A stretch of 64,000 nucleotides of DNA from Erysipelotrichaceae bacterium (lineage in GTDB: Bacteria; Bacillota_I; Bacilli_A; Erysipelotrichales; Erysipelotrichaceae). A program made the position numbers and the translations under genes. The notes beneath the pieces were generated by a model that saw only the letters and a program-made list of their open reading frames with translations, was not told the DNA's origin and made no database searches. The stretch's first letter is position 1. Each line of letters starts with the position of its first letter. Location of the stretch: NCBI GenBank assembly GCA_017431825.1, contig JAFRKI010000017.1, positions 1 through 64,000 of the forward strand, read 5' to 3'. Positions 46,881-55,468 of the stretch are shown here, piece after piece.

Positions 46881-48695
46881 TTATTCTACTGTAACTACTT
46901 TAGCTAAATTTCTCGGCTTATCGACATCCAGTCCTTTATCGATGGCGATGTAATAAGCCAGTATCTGCAATATGACCACTGCCACGAACAGTATGAAGTC
47001 ATCGTGATAATCCTTTATAAGAATTGTATCAACTTTCTGACCCAGATGCGGAAGCAGTGATTCCTTTATTATTACCAGGACCTTGGCTCCCCTGGCCCTG
47101 GTCTCCTTGACGTTGGACGATTCCTTCAGCATCAGCTCGTCCTGAGTCATAAGAGCGATGACCGGCATGCCCGTTTCGATCAGGGCTATCGGTCCGTGTT
47201 TGAGTTCTCCCGAAGCATAGGCTTCGGCATGTATGTAGGTGATCTCCTTGATCTTAAGCGTTCCTTCAAGAAGAGCCAGGTAGTCCGGTCCTCGGCCGAT
47301 TAGGAAGAGGTCCTTGTGGTCCAGGAACCTTTTAGACAGAAGATGGAACTCATCCTTTCTGTCGATGACTTCCTGTACCTTTTCCGGCAGCTTCTGCAGT
47401 TCTCTGATCAGCGAACGGGCTTCATCCCTGCCGACCTTTCCTTTGACCAGTCCGATGTAGAAAGCCAGAAGATACATCAGCGACAGCTGACAGGTATAAG
47501 CCTTGGTGCTGGCTACCGCGATCTCCGGTCCGGCATCGGTGTATAACGAAACGTCACAGATCCTTGACAGGGAAGAGTCCTTGACATTGATGATACCGAT
47601 GGCCGGATACCCTGCCTTCTTCGCCTTCTCCACCGCCTCGATCGTATCGATAGTCTCTCCCGACTGGGATATCGACAGAAACAAAGGCCTTTTTGAAAAA
47701 ATGTTTCCAGAATAGATGAACTCCGAAGCCAGCGATACGTTGGTCTTGATGCCGGCATATTTTTCGAATATGACCTTGGCCGCCAGACCCGCATGATAAG
47801 ACGTACCGCAGGCGATGATCTCGATGCTGTCGATGTCTCTGACGAAGTCTTCATCAAGACCGTCCTTGCTCAGATCAGGCAGACCGTCCGTGATCCGGTG
47901 TTCGATCGTTTTCCTGATCGCTTCCGGCTGTTCGGATATCTCCTTTTCCATGAAGAAAGGATAGCCCTTCTTGTCGTACTGATCGGCTTTCCAGTCTATC
48001 TTGCGGTATTCCGGTCTTACCTCGTTATGATCGGCGTCATAAAGAGTTATGCCCTTCCTGTTCATCTCCAGGACCGTATCTTCAGGCAGGATGAAATACT
48101 CATCCGTCATCAGTGATATCGGCATTAGATCGGATGCCAGCAGACGTTCATCTTCATGACTGCAGGCGACGATCGGTGATACCTTTCTGAAAGCATACAT
48201 CGTATCTTCGATGTCTTCAAACATCACTACGAAAGCATAAGTGCCTCTTATTTCTTCCAGCAGTTTTCTGATGGCTTCAAAGGGATCGCCACTATAAAAG
48301 ATATCCAGAAGAGCGGCTGCCACTTCGCTGTCGCAGGTCGTCTGCAGCCTGTCCTTAAGATCGTATTTGTCGATCAGATCCTTATAGTTTTCAATGATAC
48401 CGTTATGTACCAGCGTAACTTTTCCGAAGAAGTGCGGATGCGCATTCGGCTGTCTGACACTTCCGTGAGTGGCCCAACGTGTATGACCGAAACCACAGGA
48501 AAAAACATCTCCCTTGTTTCCCAGTGTTTCCTCAAGATCTTCAATTTTACCTACACACTTATATATTTCGACATTCTGACCACTATGAAAAGCGATACCG
48601 GCACTGTCGTATCCCCGGTATTGGAGCATTTTCAAGCCGTCAAGAATTATTTTCGCTGCGTTGTCGTTACCGACGTAGCCAATAATTCCACACAT
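46881..48695 (-). CDS. glmS: Glucosamine-fructose-6-phosphate aminotransferase
   Basis: 604 residues. N-terminal glutamine-hydrolysing domain starting MCGIIGYVG (Cys1 after Met removal), GHTRWATHGSVRQPNAHPH. Two SIS sugar-binding domains from about 285 (ACGTSYHAGLAAKVIFEKYAG, SQSGETIDTIEAVEKA) and 455. C-terminal DVDKPRNLAKVVTVE. First step of hexosamine and cell wall precursor synthesis. Ribosome site GAGGA. Controlled by the ribozyme upstream; its glutamine could come from the next gene. Confidence 0.98.
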   Translation of the reverse strand: MCGIIGYVGNDNAAKIILDGLKMLQYRGYDSAGIAFHSGQNVEIYKCVGKIEDLEETLGNKGDVFSCGFGHTRWATHGSVRQPNAHPHFFGKVTLVHNGIIENYKDLIDKYDLKDRLQTTCDSEVAAALLDIFYSGDPFEAIRKLLEEIRGTYAFVVMFEDIEDTMYAFRKVSPIVACSHEDERLLASDLMPISLMTDEYFILPEDTVLEMNRKGITLYDADHNEVRPEYRKIDWKADQYDKKGYPFFMEKEISEQPEAIRKTIEHRITDGLPDLSKDGLDEDFVRDIDSIEIIACGTSYHAGLAAKVIFEKYAGIKTNVSLASEFIYSGNIFSKRPLFLSISQSGETIDTIEAVEKAKKAGYPAIGIINVKDSSLSRICDVSLYTDAGPEIAVASTKAYTCQLSLMYLLAFYIGLVKGKVGRDEARSLIRELQKLPEKVQEVIDRKDEFHLLSKRFLDHKDLFLIGRGPDYLALLEGTLKIKEITYIHAEAYASGELKHGPIALIETGMPVIALMTQDELMLKESSNVKETRARGAKVLVIIKESLLPHLGQKVDTILIKDYHDDFILFVAVVILQILAYYIAIDKGLDVDKPRNLAKVVTVE

Positions 48696-48744
48696 AATTT
48701 CCTCAGCTTTCTCTATTATTATTTTCTTTAAAAAAATTTCCTAA

Positions 48745-48890
48745 AGTATATCCATCATAGTATTTCTGTTTTGAAGTTACCCTCATATTTGCCACTATGT
48801 ACGCAAAGGACAGTTGCGTAGGGGCACCCGCCGAATTTTCGAAAATCCCCTAACCTCGTTAACCTCTCTGTATAGGTGCTTGGCGCTAGA
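48745..48890 (-). ncRNA. glmS ribozyme
   Basis: On the minus strand the leader shows the glmS ribozyme core: cleavage site A-GCGCC (48887 down to 48882), then GTTAACGAGG, then TTAGGGG, TTTTCG and AAAATTCGGCGGGTGCCCC, followed by ACTGTCC and GGGTAACTT, in the order of the family. Glucosamine-6-phosphate triggers self-cleavage of the 5' leader and degradation of the glmS mRNA. The 3' limit is approximate. Confidence 0.93.
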
Positions 48891-49046
48891 AGAGAAAATC
48901 TGTATTCACGTCATCAATTTCAAAGAACAACATTAGTCTAATGATATAAGAAAACAGGATCTAATGCAACAACATATAGCCCGGGAAATATGATAAACAT
49001 TAAATCAGGCATCCTCAAAGGCCCTTCTTTGTGATATGATTCTTAT

Positions 49047-49235
49047 GTAGCGAATTAAGGGTCATAGTAAGCATACTGTCTTAAGAGAGATGACGGCCGG
49101 TGCAAGTCATCGTCAGCGCTTATGAATCTGCCTTATAGCTGATCTAACCGATCACGTGTACTCGCGTTAAGAGAAGAGAAACAAGCTAAGGTGGTACCGC
49201 GCAGGAAAGCGCCCTTGTGTCACCTTTTTATTTTG
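49047..49235 (+). promoter_or_regulatory. T-box leader of serS
   Basis: AGGTGGTACCGCG at 49189-49201 is the T-box, followed by the terminator half (GCGC, CCTTGTGTCACCTTTTTATTTT). Stem I features lie upstream (AGAGAGATGACGGCCGGTGCAAG). TCT (Ser) follows GAA in the expected specifier position (GAATCTGCC, around 49130). An extended -10 TGATATGAT (TATGAT 49035-49040) sets the start near 49047. Senses uncharged tRNA-Ser. Confidence 0.9.
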
Positions 49236-49244
49236 GAGGGACTT

Positions 49245-50528
49245 ATGATTGACATCAAACTGATCAGAGAGAATCCGGAACTGGTAAAGGAAAATATCCG
49301 GAAGAAATTCCAGGACGAGAAACTGATCCTGGTCGACGAAGTAAAGAAACTCGATGAGGAATACCGCGCCGTAAGAGTCAAGGCCGATGAACTCAGGGCC
49401 AGAAGGAACTCGACATCCAAGGAGATCGGCGGGCTGATGAAGCAGGGTCTTAAGGAAGAGGCCGAGAAAGCCAAGGCAGCTGTAGCTCAGATCGGCAAGG
49501 ACATCGAAGACTGCGAAGCCAGGGAACTCGAATATGAAGAAGAGATCAGAAAGAGAATGCTGGTGATCCCGAACATCATCGACGAATCCGTTCCGACCGG
49601 TAAGGACGACTCCGAGAACGTGGAGATCGAACAGTACGGAACCAAGAGAGAATTCGATTTCGAGATCCCGTATCACGTCGATATCATGGAGAATCTCGAC
49701 GGTATCGATCTGGATTCTGCCCGTAAGACGTCCGGCAACGGCTTCTATTATCTGAAGGGCGACATTGCCAGACTGCATTCGTCGATCCTTTCCTATGCCA
49801 GAGACTTCATGGTCGGAAGGGGCTTCACCTATTACATTCCTCCGTTCATGATCAGATCCGACGTCGTGACCGGCGTCATGTCCTTTACGGAAATGGAAAA
49901 CATGATGTATAAGATCGAAGGCGAAGACCTCTATCTTATCGGTACCTCCGAACATTCCATGATCGGCAAGTTCATCGACACCATCCTTGATGAAGCCGAC
50001 CTGCCGCAGACTTTAACGTCTTATTCGCCTTGTTTCCGTAAGGAAGTAGGAGCTCACGGCATCGAAGAAAGAGGCGTTTACCGTATCCATCAGTTTGAGA
50101 AACAGGAAATGATCGTCGTCTGCAAGCCGGAGGATTCCAAAGACTGGTACAACAGGCTCTGGCAGAATACGGTCGATTTCTTCCTGACACTGGACATTCC
50201 GGTAAGAACGCTGGAATGCTGCTCAGGCGATCTGGCCGATCTGAAGGTCAAGTCCTGTGACGTCGAAGCCTGGTCTCCGAGACAGCAGAAGTACTTCGAA
50301 GTCGGATCATGTTCGAATCTGGGCGATGCGCAGGCCAGAAGACTGAAGATCAGGATCAAGGGCGAAAAAGGAAATTACTTTGCCCATACACTGAATAACA
50401 CCTGTGTAGCTCCTCCGAGAATGCTGATCGCCTTCCTGGAAAACAACCTGAACGCAGACGGCTCGATCAATATTCCTAAGGCCCTGCAGCCGTATATGGG
50501 CGGGCAGGAAAAGATCGTAAGAAAATAA
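49245..50528 (+). CDS. serS: Seryl-tRNA synthetase
   Basis: 427 residues from ATG 49245 (TTGGAGGG upstream). N-terminal coiled-coil arm (about 30-100) that holds the tRNA-Ser long arm; catalytic core with GFTYYIPPFMIRSDVV, motif 2 CFRKEVGAHGIEERGVYRIHQFEKQE, and motif 3 NNTCVAPPRMLIAFLENN. Charges tRNA-Ser. Under T-box control. Confidence 0.98.
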   Translation: MIDIKLIRENPELVKENIRKKFQDEKLILVDEVKKLDEEYRAVRVKADELRARRNSTSKEIGGLMKQGLKEEAEKAKAAVAQIGKDIEDCEARELEYEEEIRKRMLVIPNIIDESVPTGKDDSENVEIEQYGTKREFDFEIPYHVDIMENLDGIDLDSARKTSGNGFYYLKGDIARLHSSILSYARDFMVGRGFTYYIPPFMIRSDVVTGVMSFTEMENMMYKIEGEDLYLIGTSEHSMIGKFIDTILDEADLPQTLTSYSPCFRKEVGAHGIEERGVYRIHQFEKQEMIVVCKPEDSKDWYNRLWQNTVDFFLTLDIPVRTLECCSGDLADLKVKSCDVEAWSPRQQKYFEVGSCSNLGDAQARRLKIRIKGEKGNYFAHTLNNTCVAPPRMLIAFLENNLNADGSINIPKALQPYMGGQEKIVRK

Positions 50529-50543
50529 ACATCCGTACAAGAA

Positions 50544-50559
50544 TGTTTCACGTGAAACA
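50544..50559. other. parS site (perfect), overlapping the serS terminator
   Basis: TGTTTCACGTGAAACA is the exact Bacillus-type parS consensus bound by ParB/Spo0J. It is extended to a 24-26 bp palindrome (AAGAATG...CATTCTT) and followed by TTTTT, so it can also terminate serS transcription. Confidence 0.92.
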
Positions 50560-50609
50560 TTCTTTTTATGAAGAAGGCGCAAGCGTGGTAGACTATAGGC
50601 GATGCGTGA

Positions 50610-50625
50610 CGTTTCACGTGAAACA
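50610..50625. other. parS site, upstream of the first HAD gene
   Basis: CGTTTCACGTGAAACA, one mismatch to the consensus, ends 13 nt before the ATG at 50639. Confidence 0.88.
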
Positions 50626-50638
50626 ATGGGGAGCAAAG

Positions 50639-51310
50639 ATGATAAAAGGAGTGATATTCGATTTTAACGGAACGCTGTATTTCGATGAGGAAATGGCTGA
50701 AGGAGCCTTTCATCACCTTTTCAGGGAAATGGGCTATCCGGAAGACAACTTCACGGAAATGTTCCTCTATGCCCGTCGCAACCCCTTTTCCGCCTTTCTG
50801 TTAAAGGTCGGCAAGGAACTGAACCGGACGTATACGGAAGCGGAGAAGGAATACTACATCGGCAGACTCAGTCATCATTACCGTAAGAGCTGCCGTGAAA
50901 GCGGACAGAACGGACCGGCTCCTGGTGCGGCGGAACTGCTGGATCAGCTGAAAGAAAAGGGCTATAAGCTCAATCTCTGCACCGCGACGGTGGAAGAGAC
51001 CGTCGATTTCTATTATGAACATACCGGATTGGGAAGATGGTTCGACAGAAGCCTGACGGCCTTTGACGACGGCGTGACCCGCGACAAGAAGGAGATGTAC
51101 AGGCAGGCGGCCGAAAACATCGGATTGGATCCCAAAGACTGTCTGGTCTTTGAAGATTCGCTCAACTGCATAAATGATGCGATAACGGTCGGATACGAAA
51201 GGTTCATCTACGTAAACCACTACGGACATGAGAAGGCGGCACAGAAAGAAGTCCTGCAGGAGATAAAGGACTATCATGAGCTCGACCGTTCCCTGTTTAC
51301 GGAAGAGTAA
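50639..51310 (+). CDS. HAD-superfamily hydrolase, first of a tandem pair
   Basis: 223 residues from ATG 50639 (GGGGAGC upstream; earlier in-frame codons would translate the parS sites and are not a start). HAD motif I FDFNGTLYFDEE: the usual second Asp (DxD) is Asn, the nucleophile Asp is retained. The cap holds FREMGYPEDNFTEMFLYARR. Motif III Lys and motif IV LVFEDSLNCINDAITVGY are present. Resembles beta-phosphoglucomutase/phosphatase types. About 40 percent like the next gene, clearly its duplicate. Confidence 0.85.
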   Translation: MIKGVIFDFNGTLYFDEEMAEGAFHHLFREMGYPEDNFTEMFLYARRNPFSAFLLKVGKELNRTYTEAEKEYYIGRLSHHYRKSCRESGQNGPAPGAAELLDQLKEKGYKLNLCTATVEETVDFYYEHTGLGRWFDRSLTAFDDGVTRDKKEMYRQAAENIGLDPKDCLVFEDSLNCINDAITVGYERFIYVNHYGHEKAAQKEVLQEIKDYHELDRSLFTEE

Positions 51311-51369
51311 CGCATCTGTGCTGATATATGAGCAGACAGAGAAGACCGCAGGTCTAAAGTCAAAAAGAA

Positions 51370-51385
51370 CGTTTCACGTGAAACA
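51370..51385. other. parS site, upstream of the second HAD gene
   Basis: CGTTTCACGTGAAACA ends 13 nt before the ATG at 51399, the same spacing as in the first HAD gene, so it was copied with it. Confidence 0.88.
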
Positions 51386-51398
51386 TGAAGGAGCGAGG

Positions 51399-52067
51399 AT
51401 GATAAAAGGGGTTATATTTGATTACAACAACACGCTGTACTTCGATATGGATATCGCCAAAGCGGCATTCCGCCAGCTGTTTAAGGAAGCTGGCTGCGAC
51501 GAAAGCGAGTTTGAGGACTTCTATACGACAATCTGCCGCTCGCCGAGCTCGGTGGCGGTAAAACTGCTAAGCGAGTTTGCGGGCAGGGAATTCAGCAAAG
51601 AAGAAGCACGCCATTACACCGGCCAGATCGATGTCTATTATCAGCAGGGGTGCATCGATATGCATCGTGACCGGCTGGCTGAGGGAGCCGAAGAACTGTT
51701 CGATTATCTTATCAGAAACGGCTATAAGATAAACATCTGCACCGCGACCGTTGATTTCAGCGTGGATTTCTATTTCCGGAACACCCGCCTGGATAGATGG
51801 TTCAAAAGAGAGCTGGTCGCCAACGATGACGGACACATCAGCAATAAAGTGGAAATGTACAGGAAAGCAGCCGAAAGGATCGGTGTCGAAGCCAAGGACT
51901 GTCTGGTATTCGAAGATTCTCCTAAAGGCATCGAAGATGCCATGAAAGCCGGCTTTAAGCAGTTCGTTTATGTGAATCATTATCATAATCCGAGCATAGG
52001 CCTCAAGGAGATCCTGCAGGAGATCGAAGACTTTACACAGCTGGACTATTCAATATTTGAACGATAA
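51399..52067 (+). CDS. HAD-superfamily hydrolase, second of a tandem pair
   Basis: 222 residues from ATG 51399 (AAGGAGCGAGG upstream). Motif I FDYNNTLYFDMD: Asp nucleophile kept, second acid replaced by Asn as in the first copy, followed by Asn-Thr. Motif IV DCLVFEDSPKGIEDAMKAG. The shared text MIKGVIFD.N.TLYFD and TATV(E/D)..VDFY shows recent duplication with divergence. The missing second Asp suggests altered acid-base chemistry or a different phosphotransfer substrate. Confidence 0.85.
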   Translation: MIKGVIFDYNNTLYFDMDIAKAAFRQLFKEAGCDESEFEDFYTTICRSPSSVAVKLLSEFAGREFSKEEARHYTGQIDVYYQQGCIDMHRDRLAEGAEELFDYLIRNGYKINICTATVDFSVDFYFRNTRLDRWFKRELVANDDGHISNKVEMYRKAAERIGVEAKDCLVFEDSPKGIEDAMKAGFKQFVYVNHYHNPSIGLKEILQEIEDFTQLDYSIFER

Positions 52068-52071
52068 CTGA

Positions 52072-52077
52072 TATAAT
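52072..52077 (+). promoter_or_regulatory. Promoter of the SRP RNA
   Basis: TATAAT at 52072-52077 preceded by TG-A (extended -10), about 7 nt before the RNA. Confidence 0.65.
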
Positions 52078-52082
52078 AACGA

Positions 52083-52158
52083 TGCGCAACAGATATGTGC
52101 TAATCTGGTCAGGACGGGAACGTAGCAGCCATACGAACCTCTGTCTGTGTGCGCTTTT
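52083..52158 (+). ncRNA. ffs: Signal recognition particle RNA, small bacterial type
   Basis: GGTCAGG...GGGAA...AGCAGCC is the universal SRP RNA domain IV core (about 52108-52133). The ends pair (GCGCA-CAGA with TCTG-TGTGTGCGC) and TTTTTATTT follows as terminator. Total about 75 nt, so there is no Alu domain, unlike Bacillus 6S-like scRNA. Partner of Ffh. Confidence 0.9.
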
Positions 52159-52164
52159 TATTTG

Positions 52165-52170
52165 TATAAT
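52165..52170 (+). promoter_or_regulatory. -10 box giving a leaderless tadA start
   Basis: TATAAT at 52165-52170 ends 6 nt before ATG 52177, with no ribosome site between. Confidence 0.5.
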
Positions 52171-52176
52171 TTAATT

Positions 52177-52623
52177 ATGTATAAGCAGAAGTTCATGGAC
52201 GAGGCGATAAAGGAGGCCGTCAGAGCCTATGAGGAAGATGAAGTCCCGATCGGATGCATCATCGTGAAAGACGACAGGATCATCGCCAGAGCTCACAATA
52301 ACAAGGAAAAGAAAAACGACGCGACCGCTCACGCGGAAATGGAATGCATCAGAAAAGCCAGCAGAAAACTGGGAAACTGGTATCTGGACGGCTGTGAACT
52401 TTATGTAAGTCTTGAGCCCTGCATCATGTGCGCCGGCGCCATCGTCAATGCGCGGATCGACAAAGTCTGTTTTGCGGCCAGGGATCCCAAAGGCGGCGCC
52501 TTCGGCAGCAATCTGAACATTACCGAAATAAAGAAGATCAATCACTATCCTGAATATGAATTCAGGGAAGACAGGGAATACATAAAGCTGCTGAAGAGGT
52601 TTTTTAAGGAAAAAAGAAAATGA
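52177..52623 (+). CDS. tadA: tRNA adenosine(34) deaminase
   Basis: 148 residues from ATG 52177; longer in-frame codons run into the SRP RNA terminator and are rejected. Zinc-deaminase motifs HAEMECI (His, Glu) near 56 and PCIMCAGAI (two Cys) near 87, with SLE before. Converts wobble A to I in tRNA-Arg(ACG). Leaderless-type start. Overlaps the next gene by 4 nt. Confidence 0.96.
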   Translation: MYKQKFMDEAIKEAVRAYEEDEVPIGCIIVKDDRIIARAHNNKEKKNDATAHAEMECIRKASRKLGNWYLDGCELYVSLEPCIMCAGAIVNARIDKVCFAARDPKGGAFGSNLNITEIKKINHYPEYEFREDREYIKLLKRFFKEKRK

Positions 52624-53087
52624 AAATAGCGGTGATCGGATATACCGGCAGCGGCAAAAGGGCCATGACCGAGTATCTTAAAAACAAATTCTACTGTGCA
52701 ACGCTGCTTCTGGATGATGTGAGCTTTCCTGAAGAAAGCGAAGAAAGAGGCGCTGAACTTACAAAGGAACTGGTGAAAAGCTTCCAGAGAGAGCACGTTT
52801 CCTGGGTGATCGAAGGGAACGCCTTTGACATTGATTTTGAAGAACGTATGGAAGAAGCTGACAAAATAGTCATCATGAAGTATGACCGCATCCGCAGTCT
52901 TCTCAGGACCGTCAGGGAACACTCAGCCAAAGGCAGGAAGATCGGCAGCACACTGATAAAGAAGATCCTCTTTGAAAGCAGGGCAGACGAAAGAAAAACA
53001 TACAATTACGTAATGCGGAAATATCCGGGCAAAACGGTAATGATCTTCAACAACATGCAGCTGCTGATGTATCGCGATCTTATCTAG
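52620..53087 (+). CDS. P-loop nucleotide-binding protein (kinase-like)
   Basis: 155 residues. Begins MKIAVIGYTGSGKRAMTEYL, a Walker A G-x-x-G-S-G-K-R, with LLLDDVSFPEE and WVIEGNAFDIDFEERMEEADKIVIMKYDRIRSLLRTVRE, the layout of DNA-topology-modulation/FlaR-like adenylate-kinase relatives. Start overlaps tadA by 4 nt. Substrate unknown. Confidence 0.7.
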   Translation: MKIAVIGYTGSGKRAMTEYLKNKFYCATLLLDDVSFPEESEERGAELTKELVKSFQREHVSWVIEGNAFDIDFEERMEEADKIVIMKYDRIRSLLRTVREHSAKGRKIGSTLIKKILFESRADERKTYNYVMRKYPGKTVMIFNNMQLLMYRDLI

Positions 53088-53095
53088 AAAGGGCC

Positions 53096-53115
53096 TAAAA
53101 GAGCGGCTCTTTTTT
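53096..53115 (+). terminator. Terminator before dnaX
   Basis: AAAAGAG-cgg-CTCTTTTTT, a short hairpin with T-run, separates the tadA pair from dnaX. Confidence 0.55.
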
Positions 53116-53123
53116 GTTATAAT
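53115..53123 (+). promoter_or_regulatory. Extended -10 (TGTTATAAT) giving a leaderless dnaX start
   Basis: TG-T-TATAAT with TATAAT at 53118-53123; ATG 53130 follows after 6 nt and no ribosome site fits. Confidence 0.65.
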
Positions 53124-53129
53124 GGGTAT

Positions 53130-54872
53130 ATGAGTTATCAGGTTTTGTATCGTACATACCGCCCGGCAAGATTCTCGGAAGTAGTCGGTCAGGACTATGT
53201 AGTAAAGACGCTGAAAAACGCCATTAAGCTCAACAAGATCGCGCATGCTTATCTTTTTGCGGGACCGAGAGGAACCGGAAAAACCAGCGTTGCCAAGCTT
53301 TTTGCGAAGGCCGTAAACTGCGATGATTTCGATGAGGAATCCTGTGACAGCTGCAAGAGCTGTCTGGCCTTTAACGAGAACACTCATCCTGATATAATCG
53401 AACTCGATGCCGCCAGCAACAACGGTGTCGAAGAAATAAGGAACATCGTCGAGCAGGTGAATTACGCACCGATACTCGGAAGATACAAGGTATACATCAT
53501 CGATGAAGTGCACATGCTTTCGGTGAATGCATTCAATGCGCTTCTCAAAACGCTGGAAGAACCGCCGGCCCATGTCATCTTCATCCTGGCCACTACCGAT
53601 CCGCAGAAGATAATCCCGACCGTTCTTTCAAGATGCCAGCGATATAACTTCTCCAAGATCACCAACTTTGACATGAAGAGAAAGATGAGCGAGATTCTGA
53701 AGAAGGAAGGCATCGAATACGAAGACAAGGCGATAGATGAAGTGGCGATCCTGGCCGAAGGCGGAATGCGCGATGCGCTGTCCATCCTGGAACAGGTCCT
53801 TTCCTACAATGACAAAGGCGTCTTCATGGAAGACATCCGCAAGATATTTGGTCTGTCTTCTACTGAAGAAAAACTCGGTCTGCTGTCACTGGTGCATCAG
53901 AATAATATTACCCAGGCAATAAGCAGTCTAAGAGAAATGTATCAGTCAGGTGTCGATGCCAGGAGACTGGCCGTCGATCTTCTGGAGATCCTTAAGGATG
54001 CGCTGATCTATTCAGACGATGCGGATGACAAGCTTCTGACCAGGATCTCAAAGATTCAGGCCATGGATCTGCTTAATGAAAACAGCAGCAGAACGCTGCT
54101 TAACGATATCGAATGTCTCAAGGACGTTCTGATGAACAGCAACAGCCGTCAGAATTTCCTGTCATATCTTGAACTGTGCCTTATAAGGATGTCCGGATTT
54201 GAAGGAGGCAAGGTCCAGCCGATCATAAAGGAAGAACCGAAGGCAGAAGAGACAAAGCCTGCCGTCGAAGAGGAAAAGACAGAAGCAGAACCGGAAACCG
54301 CTGTACAGCCAGCACAGGAAGAAGAGACGCCTGAAGAAAACAGTATCGAAGAAAACGAAGCTGTAACCGAAGAGATTATTGCCCGGGCAACAGAAGAACC
54401 GCTAGGCAGTAAAGAAGAAAGCACCATCGATATCAGATATCTGGCTTCCCTGCTGCTCGGTGCCAGCAAGGACGAGAAGATCAGCGACGCCATCATCTAC
54501 AACAAGCTTGAACTTTATAAGCACGAAGCTGACAAGAGAAAGTTCTATGAACTTCTGAACAGGACCGAGCTTTTCGCCAGCGCCAAGGACGCCATCATCA
54601 TCGTAACCAACGACATCGAAGCCGACAATATCAACTCCAAAGAAACCAGAGACTATCTGTATGGTTTCCTTGTTAATGAATTCGGGCTCGATAAAGTCAT
54701 CTATGCGATAAAAGCCAGCCAGCAGAAAGAGCTGGTCGAAACTTACCGTGAACTTGTCAAAGATAAAAACAATATCGTTCCGGCAGTTGAAAAACCGGTG
54801 ATCAAAAAAGAACGGACCAACGAAGAAAAACTGAGAGAGCTCTTCGGTGATGATCTGAGGGTCGAAGAATAA
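53130..54872 (+). CDS. dnaX: DNA polymerase III tau/gamma subunit (clamp loader)
   Basis: 580 residues. AAA+ clamp loader: YRPARFSEVVGQDYVVKTL, Walker A GPRGTGKTSVAK near 45, zinc-binding Cys (CDDFDEESCDSCKSC) near 64-79, Walker B IIDEVHMLS near 127, sensor 1 ILATTDPQKI. An acidic Glu-rich linker (about 370-430) leads to a C-terminal tau domain. No programmed-frameshift site of the E. coli type was found. Leads an operon with recR and two nuclease-like genes. Confidence 0.97.
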   Translation: MSYQVLYRTYRPARFSEVVGQDYVVKTLKNAIKLNKIAHAYLFAGPRGTGKTSVAKLFAKAVNCDDFDEESCDSCKSCLAFNENTHPDIIELDAASNNGVEEIRNIVEQVNYAPILGRYKVYIIDEVHMLSVNAFNALLKTLEEPPAHVIFILATTDPQKIIPTVLSRCQRYNFSKITNFDMKRKMSEILKKEGIEYEDKAIDEVAILAEGGMRDALSILEQVLSYNDKGVFMEDIRKIFGLSSTEEKLGLLSLVHQNNITQAISSLREMYQSGVDARRLAVDLLEILKDALIYSDDADDKLLTRISKIQAMDLLNENSSRTLLNDIECLKDVLMNSNSRQNFLSYLELCLIRMSGFEGGKVQPIIKEEPKAEETKPAVEEEKTEAEPETAVQPAQEEETPEENSIEENEAVTEEIIARATEEPLGSKEESTIDIRYLASLLLGASKDEKISDAIIYNKLELYKHEADKRKFYELLNRTELFASAKDAIIIVTNDIEADNINSKETRDYLYGFLVNEFGLDKVIYAIKASQQKELVETYRELVKDKNNIVPAVEKPVIKKERTNEEKLRELFGDDLRVEE

Positions 54873-55468
54873 TGTATCCTGCAAAATTTGAAAAGCTGAT
54901 CGAGATATATGAAAAGCTTCCGGGCGTCGGAGCCAAGACGGCTCAAAGATATGCCTTCGGTCTTTTGGATTATTCGGAAGAAGAGATCGAAGAATACATC
55001 GATGCCCTGAAGAACATTAAGAATATAAAGAGATGCAGACAGTGCGGTTTCCTTTCCGATGACGATTACTGTCCGATTTGCAAGGACGAGAAAAGAGACG
55101 CTTCGACGATCATGGTCGTAGCTTATCCGCAGGATGTCGTAGCCATCGAAAAGACCGGGACCTACAACGGCCTCTATCATGTGCTGGGCGGACTCATTTC
55201 CTCCAGCAAAGGAACTTTCCCGGAAGACATCGCTATCGATACTTTGATCGCAAGGATCGAACCGGGCGTGAAGGAGATCATCATCGCCGTATCGCCGACG
55301 ATGGACGGGGAAATGACAGCTCTTTATCTTGATAAGATACTTAAGGAAAAAGAGGTCCTGGTCACCAGACTTGCCCACGGTCTGCCGATGGGCGCCAATC
55401 TCGACTATGCGGATGAACTTACCTTAATAAAGGCTCTGGACAACAGGAGGCAGATCAAGGAAGAATGA
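54872..55468 (+). CDS. recR: Recombination protein RecR
   Basis: 198 residues. HhH start (KLPGVGAKTAQRYAF), four-Cys zinc finger (CRQCGFLSDDDYCPIC), TOPRIM (VVAYPQDVVAIEKTG, then VSPTMDGEMTALYLDKIL) and the C-terminal GLPMGANLDYADELTLIKALDNR. One-base overlap with dnaX (TAATG). The small ybaB gene that often separates dnaX and recR is absent. Confidence 0.97.
   Translation: MYPAKFEKLIEIYEKLPGVGAKTAQRYAFGLLDYSEEEIEEYIDALKNIKNIKRCRQCGFLSDDDYCPICKDEKRDASTIMVVAYPQDVVAIEKTGTYNGLYHVLGGLISSSKGTFPEDIAIDTLIARIEPGVKEIIIAVSPTMDGEMTALYLDKILKEKEVLVTRLAHGLPMGANLDYADELTLIKALDNRRQIKEE

Noticed and set aside
49167-49955. 262-codon antisense frame opposite serS
   Set aside because: Shadow of serS with no start signal; it covers the T-box end.
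54795-54815. A-run in dnaX as a programmed frameshift site for a gamma subunit
   Set aside because: The codon phase is ATC AAA AAA GAA, so the A-AAA-AAG heptamer is out of phase, and the site lies only about 20 codons from the stop.
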